This document shows positions 38,510 through 48,516 of a DNA stretch of 64,000 nt, piece after piece; position 1 is the first letter of the stretch; each line of letters begins with the position of its first letter. Both the position numbers and the translations under genes were made by a program. Source of the DNA: Methanococcoides seepicolus (lineage in GTDB: Archaea; Halobacteriota; Methanosarcinia; Methanosarcinales; Methanosarcinaceae); the NCBI RefSeq assembly GCF_023684405.1, contig NZ_JAGSOI010000002.1, forward strand, positions 35,122 through 99,121. The letters are read 5' to 3'. The notes beneath the pieces were generated by a model that did no database searches, had not been told where the DNA came from, and was given only the letters and a program-made list of their open reading frames with translations.

Positions 38510-39433
38510 TCACAGTTGCAACTTTGCGATCCCATCACGCACAGACTTAGCAGATATTGAAAATGCCTGTTGCTGGCTTTCTGTCAATTCAAGTTCGAGG
38601 ACCTCTTCCACGCCATTCTTACCTAATATCACAGGCACTCCCAGATATAAGTCGTTCTCGTTATATTCCCCTTGCAAATAAGCGGCTGCAGGAAGAACTC
38701 GTTTTTGATCTTTTATCACGGATTCTACCATGGTGGCAATGGATGCTGCCGGGGCATAGAAAGCACTGCCTGTCTTAAGATATTCAACAATTTCAGTTCC
38801 GGCGTTGATGGTGCGCTGTATCAGCCTATCGATCGTTTCTTCAGGAAGCATTTTTGAGATCGGAACTCCTGATACTGTGGTATATTGTGGCAATGCTACG
38901 AGGGAATCACCATGCCCTCCAAGTACGAGTGCAGATACATCCTGTACTGAAATTCCAAGTTCCATTGCAATGAATGCTGCAAAACGACTTGAATCAAGTA
39001 CTCCACTCATTCCAAATACCCGGTCAGGTTCCAGTCCTGTATATTTCTGTGTTGCATAGGTCATTACGTCAAGTGGATTGGAGACCGTGATAACTATGGC
39101 TTCAGGTGCATATTCCGAGATGTTTTCAGATACATCTCTTATGATATTTGCATTTATCTTCATCAGGTCGTCACGCATCATTCCCTTTTTCCGGGCAATT
39201 CCTGCGGTAATGATAACAACATCAGAATCCGCAATGTCAGCGTAATTGGTCGTGCCCAATATGTCCACATTGTATCCAAGAACAGGGGCAGCCTGTATTA
39301 TATCAAGTGCTTTCCCTTCAGGCAGACCTTCAACAACATCGGTCATAACAATGTTCCCGAGCTCAAGTTCTGCAAGACGCTGAACAGTAGTAGAGCCAAC
39401 GTTACCTGATCCTATGACTGCTATTTTCTTCAT
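38510..39433 (-). CDS. mdh: Malate dehydrogenase (LDH-like)
   Basis: 307 residues. NAD-binding GSGNVGSTTVQRLAE, the loop ARKKGMMRDDL with the arginine pair that selects malate over lactate, NPLDVMTY, and the catalytic GGHGDSLV. Converts oxaloacetate and malate, linking to the partial TCA route for 2-oxoglutarate. The ATG at 39433 is preceded by a purine-rich GGAGGT. Monocistronic, with nothing else on its strand nearby. Confidence 0.95.
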   Translation of the reverse strand: MKKIAVIGSGNVGSTTVQRLAELELGNIVMTDVVEGLPEGKALDIIQAAPVLGYNVDILGTTNYADIADSDVVIITAGIARKKGMMRDDLMKINANIIRDVSENISEYAPEAIVITVSNPLDVMTYATQKYTGLEPDRVFGMSGVLDSSRFAAFIAMELGISVQDVSALVLGGHGDSLVALPQYTTVSGVPISKMLPEETIDRLIQRTINAGTEIVEYLKTGSAFYAPAASIATMVESVIKDQKRVLPAAAYLQGEYNENDLYLGVPVILGKNGVEEVLELELTESQQQAFSISAKSVRDGIAKLQL

Positions 39434-39633
39434 TTGTAACTACCTCCGAATGATTGGACGTATTCAATGATCAATACATTGCAATCTATGTTTGATGCTT
39501 AACATTAATATATGTGATCTTAGTTTATTTGAGGATCTCTCTACAGAGCCGAACTATTACATATTTAAAAATAGATTTGCAAAATAGAAGCTCGAAACAT
39601 TTATATGGCATAATTATATATTTTTAATTACCA

Positions 39634-40917
39634 ATGGTGGTTGGTATTTTTGTAGTTAATATTTTTGTGGTGGGTGATATTATTAAAACATTAAATGTAG
39701 ATTCCCGGTTCATTGGCAACGTTAGTAAAATATTCGATTTCAATCGGAGATCTTTCAGTATCATTGGTTTAGCATTACTTTTGCTGTTGCTTGTAAGCAC
39801 CGGTGCAGCATCGGCGGAAGAGCCAAATGTCTGCAGAGAACTTCCGGTAAGTGCAAACCCGGGTGACACAATAACCGTGATATTGAACATCACACTTGAT
39901 GGCGCAGATAAGACCGTCATAGAGGACAATGCGCCTACAGGATGGGTAGTAAGCAATCCATCTGATGATGGATTTATCGTTAATCCAGTTAATCCAGAGA
40001 AGGTAAGCTGGATTAATACCAACGCAGCACCAGGTGTTGCACAGTTGACCTATGATGTCACGATCCCTGGAGATGCAGCACTGGGAACATACACATTTGA
40101 GGGAGTGTTCGACCTAGCAATAGCAGCTCCTGGGGTCCAGCCAATTGACTGTGAAACAGAGATGGATGTCGAAGATGCAACATCGACCATCATTGAGGAA
40201 ACAAAGACCTCAAGTAGTGGTGGTAGCAGTTCCTCCGGAAGCAGTGCTGGTGGAAGTGGAGCATCCGGTGAGGCCTTTGAGAATATCGCATTTAAAGATG
40301 TGAAAGCGAAGAACATCATCGGTGGTGCCGTAATTAGCTACACTTTCGATGAGGAACAGAATGCCATTGATTACATCAAATTCTCCGCACTGAAGAATTA
40401 TGGAGAGGTTTCAACGACTATCGAAGTCCTTAAAGATAAGTCTGCAATGGTCGATGAAAGTGCTCCCGGACTTGTATATAGCAACCTTAACATATGGGTT
40501 GGTAAAGTAGGATTCGCCACAGAAGATAACATTGCACATCCTGCGATAGGTTTTAGTGTACCCAAAGCGTGGCTCACAGAGAATGAGATCAATGAAGATG
40601 CTATTGCATTGTATCGCCATAGTGAAGGTAAATGGAACAATTTGAATACCATAAAGATAGGGGAAGATGATTCATACATCCATTTTGAAGCCGAAACTCC
40701 CGGATTCTCGCCATTTGCCATTTCAGCGAATACAGAAGAGGATGATACGTCGATCATAAAGGATGTTGATCCAAAATATGCAGAATCTGATGCTGAAGCA
40801 GAAACACCAATTGATGATGAACCTGTTACTGAACCAAAGAGTACACCGGGAATTTCAGGGGTTTTATCACTGATGCTTCTGGGTTGTGCTTACGTGTTCA
40901 ACAAGAGAAAGAACTGA
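39634..40917 (+). CDS. Surface protein with PGF-pre-PGF domain and PGF-type C-terminal anchor
   Basis: 427 residues. A hydrophobic signal (FSIIGLALLLLLLVSTGAASA) begins near residue 46, an unusually long N-terminal lead. An Ig-like or DUF11-like domain (residues 70-180) is followed by a Ser/Gly linker (SSGGSSSSGSSAGG) and the domain AFENIAFKDVKAKNIIGGA to SPFAISA that typically comes before PGF anchors. The sorting signal is TPGISGVLSLMLLGCAYVF with basic NKRKN. A TATA box TTTATATG near 39600 puts the transcript start almost at the ATG, which supports 39634. Confidence 0.85.
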   Translation: MVVGIFVVNIFVVGDIIKTLNVDSRFIGNVSKIFDFNRRSFSIIGLALLLLLLVSTGAASAEEPNVCRELPVSANPGDTITVILNITLDGADKTVIEDNAPTGWVVSNPSDDGFIVNPVNPEKVSWINTNAAPGVAQLTYDVTIPGDAALGTYTFEGVFDLAIAAPGVQPIDCETEMDVEDATSTIIEETKTSSSGGSSSSGSSAGGSGASGEAFENIAFKDVKAKNIIGGAVISYTFDEEQNAIDYIKFSALKNYGEVSTTIEVLKDKSAMVDESAPGLVYSNLNIWVGKVGFATEDNIAHPAIGFSVPKAWLTENEINEDAIALYRHSEGKWNNLNTIKIGEDDSYIHFEAETPGFSPFAISANTEEDDTSIIKDVDPKYAESDAEAETPIDDEPVTEPKSTPGISGVLSLMLLGCAYVFNKRKN

Positions 40918-41103
40918 GCTTCTTTCTCTCCCTTTTTTCTTTATACCCTTGAGTCAACATTTCTTTGCTTGGACTTTTTCTTCCGGCTCCCCTTGGAACT
41001 TTTTGTTAACTTTAGCAATAAAAAAAGAATTAAGAAATGAGATTGCTGAATAAAATCAGAACGAACAATAACATTATTCAACCCCCAATACATCAACTAC
41101 TAC

Positions 41104-41952
41104 ATGAACACCTCTCCAAAGATCCCCATAACCGATGAACACATGCACATCGACCCGCGTGCAAAGGGACTCAAAGCTGTTAAAGAGTTCCAGAATGCAG
41201 GCGGCACACACATCATCCTTGTAACGAAGCCAACGTGGACTATAGGAGTGGAAGTTACAAGACCGGAAGATTACAAAATTGTCTTTGATGAGACCGTTGA
41301 CCTTGCCAACCAGATCAACGAGACCGGCGTCACAGCATTTCCGGTCCTTGGAGTCCATCCTGCGGAGATCAACAAACTGAACGCACGCATGGAACTTGAA
41401 AAGGCAGTGGAGCTTATGAAAAGCGGGCTTGAGATAGCTTCGGAGTACGTTGAAGAAGGGGTTGCAGTGGGGCTTAAAAGTGGAAGACCGCACTACCCGG
41501 TGTCTGAAGAGATATGGGATGCTTCCAATCATATCATGGAACATGGGTTCACACTGGCGAAAGATGCCGGTTGCGCCATCCAGTTACATACTGAAAGTGT
41601 TGGGGAACCGGAACTTATCGACATCACTGAAAGAGCAAAGAAGACCGGCATTCCACTCAATAAGGTTGTCAAGCATTATGCCCCACCCCTTGTTAATGTC
41701 TGCGAAAGGCTTGGCATCTTTCCGGGTGTATTGGCAGGAAAAGGAGCCATAGAAGAAGCTCTTGAGCAGGGTACTCGATTCATGATGGAAACCGATTATA
41801 TCGATGATCCTCAAAGGCCGGGAGCTGTACTTGGACCTAAAACGATTCCTCGAAGGACACTGAAACTTGTAGAAGAGCATGGGGAAGAACCATTCTGGAA
41901 AATACATAAGGAGAATGTAGAAGAGGTATATGAGGTGGAGATCGAATTGTAA
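41104..41952 (+). CDS. TatD-related metal-dependent hydrolase
   Basis: 282 residues of the amidohydrolase superfamily. Metal ligands: DEHMHIDPR near residue 11, ALVGLKSGRPH-type glutamate region as VGLKSGRPHYPV, QLHTES, KHYAPP and METDYIDDP. This matches TatD-related proteins of methanogens rather than true TatD DNases, so the substrate is unknown. Convergent with the small broken gene at 41965; 12 bases separate them. Confidence 0.85.
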   Translation: MNTSPKIPITDEHMHIDPRAKGLKAVKEFQNAGGTHIILVTKPTWTIGVEVTRPEDYKIVFDETVDLANQINETGVTAFPVLGVHPAEINKLNARMELEKAVELMKSGLEIASEYVEEGVAVGLKSGRPHYPVSEEIWDASNHIMEHGFTLAKDAGCAIQLHTESVGEPELIDITERAKKTGIPLNKVVKHYAPPLVNVCERLGIFPGVLAGKGAIEEALEQGTRFMMETDYIDDPQRPGAVLGPKTIPRRTLKLVEEHGEEPFWKIHKENVEEVYEVEIEL

Positions 41953-41964
41953 AAGTAGATCGTT

Positions 41965-42141
41965 CAACGACCTGTCAGGAGCAATTACAACCAAGCCATT
42001 ATGATTAGACAAGATCCCTGTTTCCTCAAATGTCATAACTTCATAGGATAGGAGTTCTCCGTCCTCGTCTTCTTCCTCTTCCCATGTTCTGGCCCAGATT
42101 GTATTCTCAAGAAATATCTGAAAATCCGATTCATCCGTCAT
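41965..42141 (-). pseudogene. Damaged second copy of the 81-residue acidic protein gene
   Basis: MTDESDFQIFLENTIWARTW, the acidic stretch EEEEDEDGE and SYEVMTFEETGILSN match the gene at 35726. Then about 15 codons are missing and GLVVIAPDRS follows directly. The expected end (TFVVAIHRE) is lost; the frame runs on through the opposite strand of the hydrolase gene, so the formal 185-residue product is not meaningful. An internal deletion plus loss of the 3' end. Confidence 0.7.
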
Positions 42142-42531
42142 TGTTTATCACCAAAACAATTTCATCAGCACATTCCTTATGCAAAAATTGAAAGATTAAT
42201 TGCACTGTTTTCGAAGAGGGATGTATACCATGATATGGGTAGATGGGAGAACGATCAATGTGCGAGGAGTATGAGAGGTTCAAATCTGAGCCCTCGCACA
42301 ACAAGTCGGGGATATAGGTAACGTTGAAAAACCGAACTCTTCTATATAATTATCAATGTATTGGAATGAACCGATTTTTAATATTTCATATTTTAAAATT
42401 GTTTGAGTGAATGAAATGAAACTACTATTTATAATCAAATCATAATGATAGTAATTTGTTAATGTACACCTTTGCAGCATATCAAAGATACTTAGTAACT
42501 TTTTATAAAAGAAAATGCTATTGTGTATATT
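42142..42531. other. Intergenic region similar to the one upstream of 35971
   Basis: No gene in 390 bases. The first 120 bases resemble 35972-36090 (shared gtttatcacc, aaacaattt, acattcct and gatgggag-like runs), so the upstream region was duplicated with the small gene. The remainder is AT-rich and shows nothing else. Confidence 0.5.
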
Positions 42532-43404
42532 ATGGTAAATTATTACATTCTTAAAAAGAAAGAAACTAATATTTTTGAAGCTATATTTTTAATAATTGTT
42601 GGCATAATATTAGCTTTCTTTTATTTCAAATATATATCTTTAGAAACAGTATTATCAGCGTTCTTTCCTTTATTTATAATTTCTTTGTTTCTTCCTAATA
42701 TACATAAAACAAATCAGATATTATTGCGAGACGGTTTGATTGTTTTAACGTTTTTTCTTGCAATTGGTTTTTGGGTTTTTGGATTTTCTGTTCCTTACAT
42801 TAATATTGTATTAAGTGATGGAAAAATGGTTGTTATTGGTTCAATATTTTATGCCTACCTGACGTTCAAAAATTTACAGAATAATTCCTCCATCTTTAAA
42901 TATCAGCGAATGCCAAATATAACAATTAAAACTAAAAAAGAAGATGCAAGTTATACATTCCTCATAGTAAATAATAGTAGATATCCAGTCAAAAATGTGA
43001 AAGTTGCTTTTCATATAGTGTATCCTATACCTGAAGATCGATATTTCGTACTTATGAAATGGTTCTTAAACCATCAATATGATTTTTTAATAAGGAAAAA
43101 ACCACAAAATTCAACTTTAAAATCAATAAGTTTCATTGAATCAAATGAAACTAAAAAAATAACCCTTGACGACAAATTGTATAGTTTATTTGATATCACT
43201 AAAGCTCTAACTGGATATGGGGTATATGAGTACAGCAATCTTCCTACCGATTGCAAAAGGTTTGACATAATTACAGATTTAAGGTACAGTTCACAAGACA
43301 ACCTTGAGATTGAAAATCCAATTTTCAAAAAATTTGAATTTGAGATGGATTCAAAAGGAATAAAACTTATTCATGACAGTGATGATCCAAGAACAATTTT
43401 CTGA
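42532..43404 (+). CDS. Membrane protein of unknown function
   Basis: About 290 residues. Three to four N-terminal membrane helices (IFEAIFLIIVGIILAFFYF, LSAFFPLFIISLFLP, GLIVLTFFLAIGFWVFGF, then IVLSDGKMVVIGSIFYAYL) precede a soluble C-terminal domain of about 170 residues (SYTFLIVNNSRYPVKNVKV). The soluble part may be Ig-like. No family recognised. The AT-rich composition and the insertion sequence just downstream suggest accessory DNA. An in-frame GTG at 42523 could also start it. Confidence 0.6.
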   Translation: MVNYYILKKKETNIFEAIFLIIVGIILAFFYFKYISLETVLSAFFPLFIISLFLPNIHKTNQILLRDGLIVLTFFLAIGFWVFGFSVPYINIVLSDGKMVVIGSIFYAYLTFKNLQNNSSIFKYQRMPNITIKTKKEDASYTFLIVNNSRYPVKNVKVAFHIVYPIPEDRYFVLMKWFLNHQYDFLIRKKPQNSTLKSISFIESNETKKITLDDKLYSLFDITKALTGYGVYEYSNLPTDCKRFDIITDLRYSSQDNLEIENPIFKKFEFEMDSKGIKLIHDSDDPRTIF

Positions 43405-43449
43405 TTGTACATTAGGATACTAATGATATAATTTCAATTATAGGAGATC

Positions 43450-44716
43450 ATCAAATTAGCTTTTCGATTTAAAAGCGTAACTCTTTTTTCAAGACTACTG
43501 GCACCACTCTGGGCATAGCTTATGCATTGCATTTATATGGCAGAAAATGTGCCAGTACATGAAATATTATTACGATGTTTCGGACGGAATCTGTACCATA
43601 GATTCAATTGCTAACTATCTGAACACAGGTAACGTATCAATATGCCAATTTTTGTATTTCTTAGATATCGATGACATTGCTTCTTATGTTGAAAGTAGCT
43701 ATTATGCCGATAAGGACTGGCACTTTAGGTATAAGGTTTCGTCAATGATAAAGCTCATCGTTGTGAAATGTTATAGAAATCTCTCATTTGAGAAAACAAT
43801 ATCTACTTTAACAAAAGAAGAAGCGCAACTTCTTTCTTTTGAAGACAATAACGACATTATGAATCTTCCATCTCCTGCAACACTTCATCATTTTGTAAAA
43901 TACAGATTTGGAGAAAACGGGCTCGAGGAAGTAATGTTCAAAATTGGAAAGAAGATCTCCAAAAATACAAAGATAAGGGATGCGAAAACTGATTCAACTC
44001 CACTTGAAGCATCAAGATATGACAAGTATGCGGATTACAATCCGCATTATAATTGTAAGATGGACAAAGCTCACATCACCATGATTGGAACACTTCCAAT
44101 CTACATGACTCATACAAAAGGTGCTTCTCACGATTCTCCTGAATTGAAGAAACATATTGATGCATTGGTAGAAATGGGAGTTGACATTGACACTTATGCA
44201 TTGGATGGAGGTTATGATTCATTCAGGAATCATGCAGATATCTGGTATAAATTGAATGCAAAACCAGTGATTGCATACTCTTCGGATTCTAAAATTCAGT
44301 ATGAGGGGACGATGGGAAGAATTGGTCACTGGGTCAATAAGATGTGGAAACTTGGTGGATCCATTCATATGAAATATGAAGAAAAACTTCATTTCCTCTA
44401 TGAAAATGGAAGAGAAAAACAGGTAGGGATGCACTTGCGAAACAAGAACATCGAAGATGATAGATTCGATGAAGATTATTCGCATAGGAGTGAATGTGAA
44501 CGAGTACACAAGCATATTAAATGGACTGTAAAGTTCGATATCAGAGGAATGAAAAATGGTAGTAAGAAACTGTATTCAATTATGAATTTCGTTACATATC
44601 AATTGCTTGTAGCTACAAATTTGCAAAATGAGGTTAAAGAAACTAACTCATTTGCAAATTATGTATGAGGTGAATGTCATCAAATTAGAATGGGAGGATT
44701 TATGAGCTAATTTGAT
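43450..44716 (+). mobile_element. Insertion sequence with 12-base terminal inverted repeats
   Basis: Bounded by ATCAAATTAGCT at 43450-43461 and its inverse AGCTAATTTGAT at 44705-44716, enclosing one transposase gene; total about 1.27 kb. An extra copy of atcaaattag lies inside the right end near 44678. No target-site duplication was evident. It lies between an orphan membrane protein gene and the propeller operon. Confidence 0.8.
43547..44668 (+). CDS. DDE transposase (IS4/IS5-like)
   Basis: 373 residues, intact. DDE residues: DSTPLEASRYDKYADYNPHY for the first Asp, TYALDGGYDS for the second, and SHRSECERVHKHIKWT for the Glu. An N-terminal DUF772-like part (HFRYKVSSMIKLIVVKCYRNLSF region) precedes the core. 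The protein fills the element between its inverted repeats, so the element may still move. Confidence 0.88.
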   Translation: MCQYMKYYYDVSDGICTIDSIANYLNTGNVSICQFLYFLDIDDIASYVESSYYADKDWHFRYKVSSMIKLIVVKCYRNLSFEKTISTLTKEEAQLLSFEDNNDIMNLPSPATLHHFVKYRFGENGLEEVMFKIGKKISKNTKIRDAKTDSTPLEASRYDKYADYNPHYNCKMDKAHITMIGTLPIYMTHTKGASHDSPELKKHIDALVEMGVDIDTYALDGGYDSFRNHADIWYKLNAKPVIAYSSDSKIQYEGTMGRIGHWVNKMWKLGGSIHMKYEEKLHFLYENGREKQVGMHLRNKNIEDDRFDEDYSHRSECERVHKHIKWTVKFDIRGMKNGSKKLYSIMNFVTYQLLVATNLQNEVKETNSFANYV

Positions 44717-44787
44717 ATTCTCTGTAAAAAAGCAAAGAAAGATTATCAGGAGTATTTTTGTTTTCATAGATTCACCTTTACGAAATC

Positions 44788-46038
44788 TCAAATCCTTTTC
44801 TTCATATTTCTGAAAATCATGAACATCGAGAGAACTGCAATAGATGTGCTAAAACCGGGTGTATCCTCAGGAGTAGATACAGGTTCAGACTTCATAGTTG
44901 TTGAAGGTGCAGATGCAAGTTCTTCATCAAGGTTGATCACTGATATTGCCATTTTGTCACCATTGATTGCCATAGTTACAATTTTATCCCCTTTGGGTGA
45001 CCACTGAGGCATCAAACCTTCACCAATTCTAATCTGGTCAGTTCCATCACTGTTCATGATCCAGATTTCATATTCTCCAATGTTCCCGGAATTGAAAACA
45101 ATTTTACTTCCATCAGGCGACCAGTCTGGATAAGACTGTGATACAAAATACTTGGAATTATTGGTAAGAGGTTTTTTATTACTACCATCAGCATCCATTA
45201 CCCATATGCTGGATGTGTAATTTTCATGATCTCCCTTTACATAAACTATTTTTGTACCATCAGGGGACCAGTCAATATTGTAAGCAGATCCGTCTACAAA
45301 TTGTATTTTATCGGATCCGTCTTTGTTCATTATCCAGATTCCACCATTGCCGGATTCATTTGATACAAAAGCTATTTTTTCTCCATCTGATCTCCATGTT
45401 GCCCCGATGTTATCTTTTCTACTGGTGGTGAGCTTTAGATTATTGCCACCATCGTAATCGATTACCCATATGTCATAATCCTTACAAACTTTAGAGATGT
45501 TGAACATTAGTTCTTCTTTGCCATTTATTTCTACAGTTTCCCAAACATTCCTGTTTTCAGAAGATGCTGACACATAAACGATCTGTGAACCGTCAGGACT
45601 CCACGAAATACCCCATCTACCCGCCAAACCAAGCAGATTGTTTTCAAGGTGTGCTCCATGAGTTAATTGTCTTTTATCTGAACCATCGACATTCATGATC
45701 CAAAGTTCATGATTACCTGTTGCATTTGAAACGAATAGGAGTTTTGTTCCATCAGGAGATAAAGGACTATTAGATCCAAGTCCGAGCATACTATCTCCAG
45801 AAGCGAGTTGAATTTTGTTACTTCCATCAGCATCCATTATCCAAAAGTCTACAACCCAATCTCCTGACGTTATGGTTTCGAGATCTGATGATGTGTAAAT
45901 GATTTTGTCACCATCGGTAGACCATTGGGGATATCCAATGGATTCTGTTTCATCAGTAAGTTGTAATATTTCACTTGCATTGACAATGTTGGCTGAAAAA
46001 AAGCAAAGAAAGAAGATCAGGAGTAATTTTGTTTTCAT
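44788..46038 (-). CDS. Exported beta-propeller, PD40/TolB repeats, PGF-type anchor (copy 3)
   Basis: 416 residues. Signal peptide to NASEILQLTDETES. About seven repeats of the TolB type with SPDGTKI, DIWIMNADGS or DYDGGNN motifs fold into a propeller. The end has PEDTPGFSTSIAVLSMFMIF and basic KKRI, a PGF-type sorting signal for anchoring in the S-layer or membrane. Third of three tandem paralogs. The ligand is unknown. 21 bases separate it from the next copy. Confidence 0.85.
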   Translation of the reverse strand: MKTKLLLIFFLCFFSANIVNASEILQLTDETESIGYPQWSTDGDKIIYTSSDLETITSGDWVVDFWIMDADGSNKIQLASGDSMLGLGSNSPLSPDGTKLLFVSNATGNHELWIMNVDGSDKRQLTHGAHLENNLLGLAGRWGISWSPDGSQIVYVSASSENRNVWETVEINGKEELMFNISKVCKDYDIWVIDYDGGNNLKLTTSRKDNIGATWRSDGEKIAFVSNESGNGGIWIMNKDGSDKIQFVDGSAYNIDWSPDGTKIVYVKGDHENYTSSIWVMDADGSNKKPLTNNSKYFVSQSYPDWSPDGSKIVFNSGNIGEYEIWIMNSDGTDQIRIGEGLMPQWSPKGDKIVTMAINGDKMAISVINLDEELASAPSTTMKSEPVSTPEDTPGFSTSIAVLSMFMIFRNMKKRI

Positions 46039-46059
46039 AACTTCACCATCAGGGCACTC

Positions 46060-47277
46060 TTATTTCTTCTTCATTCTATTGACAAGCATGAACAAAGTGA
46101 ATACTGCAATAGCAGCACCGAATCCCGGTGCTTTTTCTGTTGGTTTTTGTGTATTATCAGGTGCATATGCTATTGGTAACATAGGTTCAGATTTGAGTTC
46201 TTCGTCAAGAACAATCACCGAAACAACTGAATTATTGCCACTTTTTCCCGTAAAAGCAATTTTATCTCCCATCGGGGACCATTGTGGCTTCCGTCCTTCC
46301 GCTAAAACGGTTTCATTTGTTCCATCCACATCCATTACAATGATTAGGGGATCTGACTCTTTTTTGTACGTGGTATCAAATGCGATCATCTTCCCGTCCG
46401 GTGATAATTCCGGGCGTGCATCCCACCTATCATAGCTGCCAGTTAATTTTCTTTTATTACTTCCATCCGAGTCCATCACCCAAATTGTATGTGATGAATT
46501 ATAGAATGTGGAAATGTTAGAAGTATTAAGAACGCTAGCTGAAACATATGCAATTTTTGTGCCATCAGGTGACCATTTGATATCCAATTCCTTTTCCTCG
46601 GAATTTGTCAATTGTAACTTGCCGGTTCCGTCGGAATTCATTGCCCATATGTCCGGATATCCAGCACTATCTGAACGATATGCTATTTTATCTCCATGAG
46701 GCTGCCACAAAAACAGTGAATCATTTTCAGCTCCCTGAGCAAGCAGCACTTTATTCGTTCCATCCGGATTAAGAAGCCATAAGTTTTTGGATTTATCGAC
46801 CATGAATATTTTTGTTCCATTTTGAGCCCACTCATAGTACTCTACGTCTGAGCTACCTTTAACCTTTTTTTTGCTTGTGCCGTTAGCATTCATAATCCGT
46901 ATGTCGGTTTTTAGAAAAATTGGAATATCTCCAATAATTTCCACTCCCAACAGAGAGCCATAAAGGAGTTTGTTCCCTTCTGGGAACCATGGATTGTCAG
47001 TTGGACTAAAACCAGAGATTAAAAAAAGAGGTCCTAATGATTTGCCGGATGTAAGTTGTGTTTTATTACTTCCATCGCTGTCCATCACCCACGTTTTTGT
47101 GTTCCCAATGTTACCAACCTCAGAAAGTGTGTAATATACTATCTTTTCTCCATCAGGAGACCATATAGGGAATCCGTTGGATTCGGTTCCGTCTGTAAGT
47201 TGTAATATCTCGCTTGCAGACGCAGCGTTAGTTGCAAGCAAACAAAAAAGGAAGATTAGAAGAATTTTTGTTTTCAT
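46060..47277 (-). CDS. Exported beta-propeller, PD40/TolB repeats, PGF-type anchor (copy 2)
   Basis: 405 residues. Signal peptide ends ASASEILQLT, almost identical to the other copies. Repeats carry WSPDGTKIAYVSA and IWVMDSDGSNKRKLTG. The end APGFGAAIAVFTLFMLV with RMKKK is the PGF-type anchor. The central repeats are the most divergent of the three. 21 bases on each side link it to its neighbours, so the set arose by tandem duplication and is co-transcribed. Confidence 0.85.
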   Translation of the reverse strand: MKTKILLIFLFCLLATNAASASEILQLTDGTESNGFPIWSPDGEKIVYYTLSEVGNIGNTKTWVMDSDGSNKTQLTSGKSLGPLFLISGFSPTDNPWFPEGNKLLYGSLLGVEIIGDIPIFLKTDIRIMNANGTSKKKVKGSSDVEYYEWAQNGTKIFMVDKSKNLWLLNPDGTNKVLLAQGAENDSLFLWQPHGDKIAYRSDSAGYPDIWAMNSDGTGKLQLTNSEEKELDIKWSPDGTKIAYVSASVLNTSNISTFYNSSHTIWVMDSDGSNKRKLTGSYDRWDARPELSPDGKMIAFDTTYKKESDPLIIVMDVDGTNETVLAEGRKPQWSPMGDKIAFTGKSGNNSVVSVIVLDEELKSEPMLPIAYAPDNTQKPTEKAPGFGAAIAVFTLFMLVNRMKKK

Positions 47278-47298
47278 AGCTCGACCTCTGAAAAAATG

Positions 47299-48492
47299 TT
47301 AGTTTTTCTTCTTTGTATTTTTGAAAACTATTAACAGCGTTAATACTGTAATAGATATTTCAAAACCGGGTGCTTCCTCAGGACTAGATTCTGGCATGGA
47401 TGTTGCAAGTGCTGATGTCACAGTTGTTGAAGGTGCAGATGCAAGATTCTCATCCAGATTCACCACTGAGAGTCCCATTTTTCCATCTTCCGATGAGACA
47501 AAAACAATTTTATCTCCTTTAGGAGACCATTGGGGAAATCCGCCCCCACTGGTATTTGCAGTAAGGATTGTTAGATTTGATCCATCCGCATCCATGACAA
47601 CAACATCAACTCTATTTCCAGCATCATTCCTGTTCTCAAAGGCTATTTTAGTACCATCAGGAGACCATGAAGGGTAATAATAATCCAAACTTTCATTTGC
47701 AGCCACCAATTGTTTTTTATTAGCACCGTCTGCATCCATTGTCCAGATTGTAGTGGAAAATCCTTTAAACGCAGAAAGGTTTGTTCTATCGAAGGAATTC
47801 CTTGAGGTGTATACGATTTTATTTCCATCAGGTGAAAAATCTATTCCCATTGCATATTCATTTTCGGGAGTGGAAGTCAATTGCTTCTTTCCAGAACCAT
47901 CTGGGTTCATTATCCATATATCGTAGTTACCCGATCCGTTTGAAATGTAGAGAATCTGGTCTCCATTAGGCTGCCATAAAAATCTGGTATTTTCGCCACT
48001 TATGGTAGAGAGTAATGTTTTGTTTTTACCGTCCGAATCGACCAGCCAGAGTTTTTGTGTATTATCTTCTTCCTCGACAATAAACAAATTTGATCCATTG
48101 AACACCCATTGATAAGAGCTTATGTTCTTTATTCCATTTATCTTATGTTTTTCTTCTGTATGGACATCATATATCCAAATACCTGGGATTAAGCCGTATT
48201 CCAATGACGAGTAGACCAATTTTGTACCATCTGGAGACCATGGTTTGTTAAATCCAAATCCACTTACACCGGTAGTAATCTGCTGCTTATTGTTCCCATC
48301 ATTGTCTATGATCCAGATTTCTACCTGATACCAGCTATGCGATGTGACATAAACAATTTTTTCCCCATCAGGGGACCATTGAGGACTAATAACCGATCCA
48401 GTGTCATCTGTCAACTGTACTATCTCGTCTGCAGCTGCTGGTGCGAGGATGAACAGAGAAATAAAAATAAAAAAGAAAGTTTTTGTTTTCAT
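47299..48492 (-). CDS. Exported beta-propeller, PD40/TolB repeats, PGF-type anchor (copy 1)
   Basis: 397 residues. Signal peptide ends APAAADEIVQLTDDTG. Repeats carry WSPDGEKIVYVT, IWTMDADGANKKQL and VVMDADGSNLTIL. The tail EEAPGFEISITVLTLLIVF with KKKN is a PGF-type sorting signal. Lies 24 bases past the Ig-like gene. Closest to copy 3 in the region before the anchor. Confidence 0.85.
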   Translation of the reverse strand: MKTKTFFFIFISLFILAPAAADEIVQLTDDTGSVISPQWSPDGEKIVYVTSHSWYQVEIWIIDNDGNNKQQITTGVSGFGFNKPWSPDGTKLVYSSLEYGLIPGIWIYDVHTEEKHKINGIKNISSYQWVFNGSNLFIVEEEDNTQKLWLVDSDGKNKTLLSTISGENTRFLWQPNGDQILYISNGSGNYDIWIMNPDGSGKKQLTSTPENEYAMGIDFSPDGNKIVYTSRNSFDRTNLSAFKGFSTTIWTMDADGANKKQLVAANESLDYYYPSWSPDGTKIAFENRNDAGNRVDVVVMDADGSNLTILTANTSGGGFPQWSPKGDKIVFVSSEDGKMGLSVVNLDENLASAPSTTVTSALATSMPESSPEEAPGFEISITVLTLLIVFKNTKKKN

Positions 48493-48516
48493 ATTTAACT
48501 CCTTTTTCCACTCGCT

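Noticed and set aside
41584..42141. A 185-residue minus-strand protein
   Set aside because: Only the first 60 codons match the 81-residue family; the rest is the antisense of the hydrolase gene.
44660..44690. Inner copy of the terminal repeat as the true right end of the insertion sequence
   Set aside because: It is in direct, not inverted, orientation relative to the left end; the inverted copy at 44705-44716 fits better.
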